The translations under genes and the position numbers were made by a program. Below are positions 4,425 through 9,100 of a stretch of 9,100 nucleotides of DNA, one piece after another. Position 1 is the first letter of the stretch; each line of letters begins with the position of its first letter. The stretch is from an uncultured Bacilli bacterium. GTDB lineage: Bacteria > Bacillota_I > Bacilli_A > RF39 > UBA660. The DNA is taken from contig CANQOH010000040.1 of assembly GCA_947625425.1 (NCBI GenBank), positions 1-9,100 on the forward strand, written 5' to 3'. Under the pieces are notes generated by a model. The model worked only from the letters and a program-made list of their open reading frames with translations, was not told the origin of the DNA and searched no databases.

Positions 4425-5021
4425 ATGTATTTTCATGGTGTAATAAATGGTTTGGTTACTAAAAAAGTCTTAGAAATAATAAGAGATAGAGAGATTAAAT
4501 CAGCTACTAAAAGAAATGATGTTAATAATACAGGTTTTAATGAAAATGACTATATTAGTGTTTGTGAATATTTAGGTGAAGATGTTTATGATAATTATCC
4601 TAATAATGCTTTTCATAAATATGTATTAAATAATTTTTGTTTTGTTATATCTTCTGATATTGAAGTTGAAATGCCAGTATTTATTCCTGATGCATCAACT
4701 ATGAATCGTTTTGATTTAATTAAACTTCGAAGAGAAAATCCCGATAAGAGATTTAGTGATATTATTGATGAAAGACAAGTAAAAGATTCTATTCCTTTTG
4801 ATAAAATAAAAGCAATCGGTATACCTTATGGTTTAGAAGAAGTAGATGGTCTTATTAAGTTATCTTCGTTTACTTTTTTAACTAAAGAAGAATTTCAAGA
4901 GTTTATTGAAACTTTAGAAAGATATGCAGCTACTCTTGGAATAAAAGTATTTAATAGTTCTGATCCTTCTTTTCCTTTAACACTAAAAGATAAAGGCCTT
5001 AAAAAAAACAAATCTTCATAA
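4425..5021 (+). CDS. Unrecognised protein, possible ADP-ribosyltransferase-like fold
   Basis: This is a 198-residue soluble protein with no signal peptide or membrane segment. I do not recognise a named family. It opens directly with MYFHGV (HG at residues 4-5), has DYIS at 42-45, and has DERQVKDSIPFDKIKAIGIP at 115-134. The order H-G near the N-terminus, Y-x-S, then E-x-x-V-x-x-x-IP-x-x-x-I-x-x-I resembles ADP-ribosyltransferase-like proteins such as the DarT/DUF4433 group, where the last motif carries the catalytic Glu (Glu116 here). This is a motif-level inference only. The C-terminal region (LTKEEFQEFIETLERYAATL) is helical and the tail is basic. The start is fixed by the SD at 4413-4420. 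It is alone on the plus strand amid minus-strand genes, with no obvious antitoxin next to it. Confidence 0.82.
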   Translation: MYFHGVINGLVTKKVLEIIRDREIKSATKRNDVNNTGFNENDYISVCEYLGEDVYDNYPNNAFHKYVLNNFCFVISSDIEVEMPVFIPDASTMNRFDLIKLRRENPDKRFSDIIDERQVKDSIPFDKIKAIGIPYGLEEVDGLIKLSSFTFLTKEEFQEFIETLERYAATLGIKVFNSSDPSFPLTLKDKGLKKNKSS

Positions 5022-5039
5022 TTGATTTGTTATTTTTTT
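5007..5039. terminator. Bidirectional terminator overlapping both stop codons
   Basis: AACAAATC (5007-5014), a 9-base loop and GATTTGTT (5024-5031) form a perfect 8-bp stem. On the plus strand a T-run follows (5033-5039); on the minus strand the A-run at 5001-5008 supplies the T-run. The plus stop codon (5019-5021) lies in the loop, and the minus stop codon (5030-5032) lies at the stem edge. Confidence 0.85.
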
Positions 5040-5596
5040 AGTTCAAAGCCATCTTTGAAAGCATTTCCTACTCTATCTGTTACTTTATAATAACCATGAG
5101 TATACGGATCAAAAGCAATAGCTTCTACTTTAGTAATATCGACATTATCACCAGTCATTACTTCTTCATTTGCTGAAACATTAACTACTTTACCAACTAC
5201 ACCGATACCATAGTCATTACTTTGATATTCGATAAATTCACATTCCATACAAATTGGAAATTCATTAATAATTGGCGCATCAACATTATTTGATTTAGTT
5301 GTTGTTAAACCACTATTTGTAAATTTATTAGGAGTATTATTGCCAGAAACAACACCAAAGTAATCAGCTTCTTTAACATGTTTAGCATCAGCAATACTGA
5401 CAGTAAAAGCTTTTCGCGCTTTAATATTTTGGACTGTTTTGTGTGATTCAGTTAGATTTAAACCAACGACATCACGATCAATCATTGTTCCCCAAGCGGC
5501 ATTCATAACATTAACACTACCATCTTCATTATAAGTAGCAATCATTAAGACTGGCATAGGAAATATAGCTTCTGTTACTTTTATATTCTTTTTCAT
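5030..5596 (-). CDS. Flavin reductase-like, FMN-binding domain protein
   Basis: This 188-residue protein belongs to the flavin reductase-like (split-barrel) superfamily, with a flavoredoxin-type layout. FPMPVLMIATYNEDGSVNVMNAAW (positions 13-36 from the ATG at 5596) is the opening strand pair, with NAAWG in the flavin-contact region. TESHKTVQNI and the following FTVSIADAKHVKEADYFG are the next conserved blocks, and the C-terminus has the usual FDPYTHGYY. These proteins bind FMN and reduce flavin or other acceptors with NAD(P)H, but the electron partner is not evident. The start is set by AAAGAG at 5605-5610, 8 bases from the ATG; the in-frame GTG at 5605 overlaps that site. It follows the GT28 gene after 28 bases and may be both co-transcribed with it and served by its own promoter. 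Confidence 0.9.
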   Translation of the reverse strand: MKKNIKVTEAIFPMPVLMIATYNEDGSVNVMNAAWGTMIDRDVVGLNLTESHKTVQNIKARKAFTVSIADAKHVKEADYFGVVSGNNTPNKFTNSGLTTTKSNNVDAPIINEFPICMECEFIEYQSNDYGIGVVGKVVNVSANEEVMTGDNVDITKVEAIAFDPYTHGYYKVTDRVGNAFKDGFELKK

Positions 5597-5604
5597 TGTT
5601 ATCA

Positions 5605-5610
5605 CTCTTT
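5605..5610 (-). promoter_or_regulatory. Shine-Dalgarno deciding the flavin reductase start
   Basis: On the minus strand this reads AAAGAG, 8 bases before the ATG at 5596. It overlaps the alternative in-frame GTG (5603-5605), which can be set aside. Confidence 0.6.
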
Positions 5611-5618
5611 CTATTAAT

Positions 5619-5627
5619 ATTATATCA
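5619..5627 (-). promoter_or_regulatory. Extended -10 promoter overlapping the GT28 stop codon
   Basis: The minus strand reads TGA-TATAAT. The TGA (5625-5627) is at once the stop codon of the glycosyltransferase gene and the TGn element of the -10. It would start the flavin reductase transcript about 16 bases before its ATG. No convincing -35 is present. Confidence 0.45.
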
Positions 5628-6701
5628 AATATTTTCTTTTATGAATGCTACTAAATCTTTGGCAGCATTTTTATTAATGACCTTTTTTTGATTATTAATT
5701 AATTCTTTTTGTAATTCCTTATTATTTAATAGTAAATTAGTATTAGTAATTATTTCATCAATGGTATTAGATACTAAACTTAAATGATTATTTTTAAAGA
5801 AGTTAGCATTATAGTTTTCAACACCAGGTATGGGCATGATATGAATCATTGGTTTATTTAAGACAGCTACTTCGGTACTAGTAAGTCCTCCTGGTTTAGT
5901 TAAAACTAAATCACATTCTTTAATATAAGCATTCATATTATCGATATAACCATTAACGATTAAATTATCATTTTTTATTTTTAATAATTGACGATATAAT
6001 TTTTCATTATTACCACATACTACTATTATATAAGCATCAATATTATCTAATAGTTTTTTTACAATATCTTTTAGTTTACCAAAGCCCATACTACCAGAGG
6101 TAACTAGGATATTAGGTTTATCCTTTTTTAAATTTAAATTAGTAGTTATTTTTTGAAAAGTTGAAGAAATAGGAATACCAATTGGTAATAATACTTTTTC
6201 ATTTATTCCTTTATTTGTAAATTCACTTATTAAGTATTTATCAGGTATAACAAAGTAATCAGGTTTAGTTTCATTCCAAAAAGGAATATTAGTATAGTCA
6301 GTGGCAACATTTATTAACTTAATATTATAGCCATCTTTTTTTAAAGCAGTTATAGCCATAGATGGAAATAAATGAGGGCAGATAACTAGGTCATATTTAT
6401 TAGTATCAAGATACTCTTGTAACTTATGTTTAGCTAATTTATTTAATTCATAAACAGGACTTGGTAAACTAGTTTTATTATAGGTTTCTCCCAATTTATA
6501 TACATTTTTAAAAATATATCCTTGACCACTTGTTGACTTTAAGTATAATCTTTCAACTTTCTTAGATAGTTTATTTCCTAAAATACTAAAATAATCAACA
6601 AAGTCACATTCGATATTATTTAATATTAATTCACTTTGAATATAGCGACCACATGAGTTATGGCCACCTCCAGTATTACAAGATAGAACTAAAACTTTCA
6701 T
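5625..6701 (-). CDS. GT28 diacylglycerol glycosyltransferase (UgtP / MGDG synthase-like)
   Basis: This 358-residue GT-B enzyme transfers a sugar from a UDP-sugar to diacylglycerol at the inner membrane face. It would make the glycolipids that serve as membrane lipids or lipoteichoic acid anchors. N-terminal domain: MKVLVLSCNTGGGHNSCGRY (1-20, GGGH motif), then CPHLFPSMA (108-116) and NVATDYTNIPFW (131-142), a hallmark of the MGDG synthase group. C-terminal nucleotide-sugar domain: ILVTSGSMGFGKL (198-210) and CDLVLTKPGGLTSTEVAVLN (263-282), then IPGVENYNANFF (291-302). The length is typical. The start abuts the stop of the upstream gene (TAGATG), and its SD GGAG lies inside that gene, so the two are translationally coupled. 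Glucose versus galactose, and how many sugars are added, cannot be read from sequence. Confidence 0.93.
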   Translation of the reverse strand: MKVLVLSCNTGGGHNSCGRYIQSELILNNIECDFVDYFSILGNKLSKKVERLYLKSTSGQGYIFKNVYKLGETYNKTSLPSPVYELNKLAKHKLQEYLDTNKYDLVICPHLFPSMAITALKKDGYNIKLINVATDYTNIPFWNETKPDYFVIPDKYLISEFTNKGINEKVLLPIGIPISSTFQKITTNLNLKKDKPNILVTSGSMGFGKLKDIVKKLLDNIDAYIIVVCGNNEKLYRQLLKIKNDNLIVNGYIDNMNAYIKECDLVLTKPGGLTSTEVAVLNKPMIHIMPIPGVENYNANFFKNNHLSLVSNTIDEIITNTNLLLNNKELQKELINNQKKVINKNAAKDLVAFIKENI

Positions 6702-7349
6702 CTAATCACTCCAATGGTTGTTAAACATATTATATAGATAATCTTCATTAAAAGTTTTATCTAAAAATCTTTCATAGGCATTATGAGGTGGAATACCTTT
6801 AGCACATTCTTTAGCACGAATACCTGCACTAATAGTTAAAGCTAGATCTAAGACTAAGAAAATAGAAATAATTACTACTAGTTTATGGCCAAGTTTTTCA
6901 GGTATTTTCCTAATTAGTTTTTCAATTGGCGGATAGATCCATTTAATCCAGACAATACCTAAAAGACCCCATAAGCATGACATAACTAAGCAGACACGAC
7001 CATTTATATTTAAAAACATATCACTATAATCCCAAGATGAAAAACCTAAGACTAATTCCATTCCCCAACTCATTATGTATTCTAAAAGAGAACCGAGAAA
7101 GAAACTAATACCAAATAAAGTAAGATAGCCTTTATCTTTATAACGATATAATAAAAAAGTTAAAGCACAAGCACATATTCCATAACAGACATTAAATGGA
7201 CCAATTACTAAAGCTGAATGATTAATAAAAATATGGTGAACAATTAAACTAAATAAAACTTCATATATCCATCCAAAGATACTGCCAAAGATAAATAACC
7301 AAAATAAATCATAAAATGTAACCTTTTGTTTTGTACTACTCTTTTTCAT
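6702..7349 (-). CDS. CmpB-type putative ABC transporter permease family membrane protein
   Basis: This protein has 215 residues and about five membrane helices. Signatures of the CmpB (putative ABC-transporter type IV) family are FGSIFGWIYEVLFS near the start, then IGPFNVCYGICA, SFFLGSLLEYIMSWGMELVLG, SSWDYSD and NINGRVCLVMSCLWGLLGI. The final helix is followed by a cytosolic tail of about 35 residues. Despite the family name, a transport role is not established and no ATPase gene is nearby. AAGGTG at 7356-7361 sets the ATG at 7349; the in-frame GTG at 7358 overlaps that site. Its stop is directly joined to the glycolipid synthase start, which suggests a shared role in the envelope. Confidence 0.88.
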   Translation of the reverse strand: MKKSSTKQKVTFYDLFWLFIFGSIFGWIYEVLFSLIVHHIFINHSALVIGPFNVCYGICACALTFLLYRYKDKGYLTLFGISFFLGSLLEYIMSWGMELVLGFSSWDYSDMFLNINGRVCLVMSCLWGLLGIVWIKWIYPPIEKLIRKIPEKLGHKLVVIISIFLVLDLALTISAGIRAKECAKGIPPHNAYERFLDKTFNEDYLYNMFNNHWSD

Positions 7350-7355
7350 TTTATA

Positions 7356-7361
7356 CACCTT
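7356..7361 (-). promoter_or_regulatory. Shine-Dalgarno deciding the CmpB-type gene start
   Basis: On the minus strand this reads AAGGTG, 6 bases before the ATG at 7349. The alternative GTG start (7356-7358) is part of this site. Confidence 0.65.
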
Positions 7362-7363
7362 AT

Positions 7364-7393
7364 AATATATAGTATTACGATTTTGGATTTAAA
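7364..7393 (-). promoter_or_regulatory. Candidate promoter of the CmpB-type / GT28 unit (TTTAAA-18-TATATT)
   Basis: The minus strand has TTTAAA (7388-7393), an 18-bp spacer and TATATT (7364-7369). It lies between the lipoprotein terminator and the SD at 7356. The match is moderate and AT-richness raises the chance background. Confidence 0.4.
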
Positions 7394-7400
7394 ACAATAG

Positions 7401-7422
7401 AAAAAAGACTTTACCAGTCTTT
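7401..7422 (-). terminator. Terminator of the lipoprotein gene
   Basis: On the minus strand, AAAGACT (7416-7422), the loop GGTAA and AGTCTTT (7404-7410) form a stem that runs into further Ts (7401-7403). Two bases of the TAA stop codon (7421-7423) lie within the first arm. Confidence 0.75.
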
Positions 7423-7975
7423 ATTCTTTATAATTTCTTATAACTTGGTATTCATAATGATCATTAGATGTCGCATAACCAACAGAAATACCTTTACCAT
7501 TATTACTTGTTAACTTATCATTAGCTTTTTCTAAAGATTCACTAACTAACTTATCGGCTTCGTCATTAGTTATTTCTTTATTGTTAGCCATTACTAATAA
7601 TCTAGTATATGCAGGTACTTGAGGATCTTCTTTAGCAGTTTCAGTGAAGTAGATACGCATTGAAGCAACGATATCTTCTTTAACATCTTTTTGTTCATTT
7701 AAAGGGATAACTACTAAATATATACCTTCATCTAAAGTATACCAATAACGTCCTTCTGAAATTGTTACAGTTTCTTTATTAATAAGGCCTAAACCAGAAT
7801 TATCTTGAATTACAGTATTAAACTCGTCAACTAAACTTTCAACAGTTTGTTTTTCAACATAACCTATTTTATTTGTTGGTTCTTGATCTTTATCTTTTAC
7901 TTCTTCCTTTTTGTCACATCCAACTAAAGTTAGAGCACATATTATAGCTAATAAACTAAGAATTATTTTTTTCAT
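7421..7975 (-). CDS. Uncharacterised lipoprotein
   Basis: This precursor has 184 residues. MKKIILSLLAIICALTLVGC is a complete lipoprotein signal: a basic start, a hydrophobic core and a lipobox LVGC with Cys20 as the lipidation site. A charged linker (DKKEEVKDKDQEPTNK) follows, then a soluble domain of about 145 residues. That domain contains VESLVDEFNTVIQ, ISEGRYWYTLDEGIYLVVIP and a C-terminal YEYQVIRNYKE. The alternating strands suggest a small mixed alpha/beta domain; I recognise no enzyme motif. The mature protein should sit on the outer face of the cytoplasmic membrane. GGAG at 7983-7986 is 7 bases before the ATG. It has its own promoter-like -10 and its own terminator. Confidence 0.86.
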   Translation of the reverse strand: MKKIILSLLAIICALTLVGCDKKEEVKDKDQEPTNKIGYVEKQTVESLVDEFNTVIQDNSGLGLINKETVTISEGRYWYTLDEGIYLVVIPLNEQKDVKEDIVASMRIYFTETAKEDPQVPAYTRLLVMANNKEITNDEADKLVSESLEKANDKLTSNNGKGISVGYATSNDHYEYQVIRNYKE

Positions 7976-7982
7976 ATTCTTT

Positions 7983-8018
7983 CTCCATTCTATTTATATT
8001 ATATAATAAAAAATGGAG
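7983..8018 (-). repeat. Inverted repeat that includes the lipoprotein SD (AATGGAG / CTCCATT)
   Basis: CTCCATT at 7983-7989 and AATGGAG at 8012-8018 are perfect complements 22 bases apart. The arm nearer the gene contains its SD (GGAG on the minus strand). The -10 box lies between the arms, so only a transcript entering from upstream would carry both and could pair. Confidence 0.4.
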
Positions 8019-8026
8019 TTTATAAA
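7998..8026 (-). promoter_or_regulatory. Promoter of the lipoprotein gene (TTTATA-17-TATAAT)
   Basis: The minus strand has a consensus TATAAT at 7998-8003 and a weak -35, TTTATA, at 8021-8026 (17-bp spacer). The predicted leader is only about 15 bases long. Confidence 0.55.
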
Positions 8027-8044
8027 TAGCTTAACTTTTAAATA

Positions 8045-8614
8045 TTATATATCTTGTTTACTTAGATATTTTTCGATTTTATTTAAATTATGATTAAAGA
8101 TAACAGATTCAACAATATTCATAATAGCAAAGACGATTAAAATAATACCAATTGTAGTAATTACAAGACCTTTAGTAAAGATAATAAAACCACCACAAAC
8201 AATCATTAAGATAGATATTAAAAGACTTATGATACCTGATACTTTATCAACATATAATATTTTAGTAGATAAAGTTATATTTATAATAGCTTCATATATA
8301 ACAACTAAACCAATAACTATTCTAAAAATACTTTGAAGTTCATTGGTAAAAATAAGACATACAATACCAATAATAATATTTAAAATACCAAAGGATAAAT
8401 CATAATTAAAGATATTGTATTTACCTTCATATCTAAAATAGTAAAAGATTTTAAGTAGGCCGTTAACAATTAGTATACCTCCAATTAAATATGAGATAAT
8501 ATCTAAAATATTTTTAGAAAATATTATCATAATAAGACCAAGTAAGATAGTTACACAACTAAAGAAGATTGATTCGTAACTATCTTGTTTTAATTTTTTT
8601 TGAATTGATTTCAT
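8045..8614 (-). CDS. DUF308 (HdeD-like) family membrane protein
   Basis: This protein has 189 residues, almost entirely hydrophobic apart from a short basic N-terminus (MKSIQKKLKQDSYE) and a charged C-terminus. Six membrane segments are apparent, arranged as three helical pairs of similar pattern. Examples are FFSCVTILLGLIMIIFSKNI, LSFGILNIIIGIVCLIFTNE and ISLLISILMIVCGGFIIFTK, each followed by a second helix of the type IGGILIVNGLLKIFYYF. This LGxxxIxF plus IGxxLIxxG repeat is the DUF308/HdeD pattern. HdeD of E. coli is linked to acid resistance; the function here is unknown. The start has only a weak purine-rich SD (AAAGAAG region). It follows the peptidase gene after 21 bases and is probably co-transcribed. 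No clear terminator separates it from the lipoprotein promoter. Confidence 0.82.
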   Translation of the reverse strand: MKSIQKKLKQDSYESIFFSCVTILLGLIMIIFSKNILDIISYLIGGILIVNGLLKIFYYFRYEGKYNIFNYDLSFGILNIIIGIVCLIFTNELQSIFRIVIGLVVIYEAIINITLSTKILYVDKVSGIISLLISILMIVCGGFIIFTKGLVITTIGIILIVFAIMNIVESVIFNHNLNKIEKYLSKQDI

Positions 8615-8635
8615 TTTTATTCTTCTTTCTATATT

Positions 8636-9100
8636 TTAATTTTCACGACGATTAAACATTAAAATTAATCTTAAAATTTGAATTAAAGTTGTTGCAACAC
8701 TAGCGACATATGTCATCGCAGCAGCAGTTAAAACTTTTTTACCAGATTTTAATTCTTTACTAGTAAAAAAGTGAGCATAATCAAGTTCTTTTAAAGCTCT
8801 TGAACTAGCATTTATTTCAACTGGTAGTGTTATTAGTTGGAATAATAAAATAATTATTTCTAAAATAATACCAAACCAGATTAAGTTAATAGCACCAAGT
8901 ATACAACCTAAGAGAATAGATATATAGCCAGCATAAGATGAAAAGTTAACTAACGGAACTAAACTAGCTCTAATACGCATAAATAAGTAACCTTCTTTAT
9001 CTTGAATAGCATGACCACATTCGTGACAAGCTACACTAACACTAGCAATGGAAGTTCCATTATAATTATTTTTCGATAAACGTACTTCTAATTTCTTTGG
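8636..9100 (-). CDS. yugP: YugP-type neutral zinc metallopeptidase, C-terminal part (5' end beyond the window)
   Basis: The frame stays open to the right edge, so the ATG at 8980 is an internal Met and not the start; 154 C-terminal residues are visible. VRLSKNNYNGTSIASVSVAC leads into HECGHAIQ, a HExxH zinc site with both His ligands and the catalytic Glu (codons at 9011-9025). YLFMRIRASLVPLVN follows, then two membrane segments, then TLPVEINASSRAL, whose Glu is the expected third zinc ligand in the Zn_peptidase_2 (YugP) family. A final hydrophobic helix and NRREN end the protein. It should be an integral membrane protease with its active site next to the membrane; substrates are unknown. The visible part is intact and close in length to the family's C-terminal portion. 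It probably shares a transcript with the DUF308 gene. Confidence 0.92.
   Translation of the reverse strand, partial: PKKLEVRLSKNNYNGTSIASVSVACHECGHAIQDKEGYLFMRIRASLVPLVNFSSYAGYISILLGCILGAINLIWFGIILEIIILLFQLITLPVEINASSRALKELDYAHFFTSKELKSGKKVLTAAAMTYVASVATTLIQILRLILMFNRREN

Noticed and set aside
8004..8044. Terminator after the DUF308 gene
   Set aside because: Only a 4-bp stem can be drawn before the T-run on the minus strand, too weak to call.
8636..8980. Separate 114-residue membrane protein starting at the ATG at 8980
   Set aside because: The frame continues without a stop to the right edge and upstream encodes HECGH, so this is the C-terminal part of a YugP-type peptidase.

Overview
The window is AT-rich, low-GC Bacillota (Firmicutes) chromosome. 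The reading frames are tightly packed. Shine-Dalgarno (SD) sequences are purine-rich (AAGGAG, GGAG, AAGGTGAT), -10 boxes are near consensus (TATAAT), and hairpins followed by T-runs separate the units. TGG encodes Trp and TGA works as a stop, so the code is standard rather than Mycoplasma-like. The gene set (YugP-type peptidase, GT28 diacylglycerol glucosyltransferase, CmpB-type membrane protein, TetR with a DhaS-like C-terminal domain) fits gut-associated Bacilli or Clostridia. The exact lineage is inference. There is no rRNA, tRNA, CRISPR array, insertion sequence or prophage signature, and no gene-free stretch longer than 300 bases.

Layout. (1) Positions 1-1006 form a divergent regulatory locus. 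A TetR/AcrR regulator (plus) faces a 69-residue repeat protein followed by a membrane protein cut by the window edge (both minus). The 104-base intergenic region has two overlapping divergent promoters flanked by two near-identical palindromes (AGACA-N2-TGTCY), the likely operators. (2) Positions 1038-2104, minus strand, hold a membrane-anchored XRE regulator and a PrdX/ProXp-ala-type tRNA-editing deacylase. (3) Positions 2196-3518, minus strand, form a four-gene unit: a small two-helix membrane protein, a GNAT acetyltransferase, a second small membrane protein and a nucleoside 2-deoxyribosyltransferase-like protein, ending in a clear terminator. (4) Positions 3583-4311, minus strand, encode a membrane-anchored thioredoxin-fold protein with a CPWC active site. 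(5) Positions 4425-5021, plus strand, encode a lone unrecognised protein whose motif order suggests an ADP-ribosyltransferase-like fold. (6) Positions 5030-7349, minus strand, hold a flavin reductase-like protein, a GT28 glycolipid synthase and a CmpB-family membrane protein. The last two are joined stop-to-start (TAGATG). (7) Positions 7421-9100, minus strand, hold a lipoprotein, a DUF308 (HdeD-like) membrane protein and the 3' part of a YugP-type zinc peptidase.

How the genes relate. Much of the window concerns the cell envelope: glycolipid synthesis, several small membrane proteins, a lipoprotein, an extracytoplasmic thiol-disulfide protein and a membrane metallopeptidase. Most is ordinary core-like sequence. 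The points most worth a second look are the double-operator TetR switch and its 11-residue-repeat target protein, the possible ART-like protein at 4425-5021, and the recurring terminator-plus-extended--10 junctions between minus-strand units.
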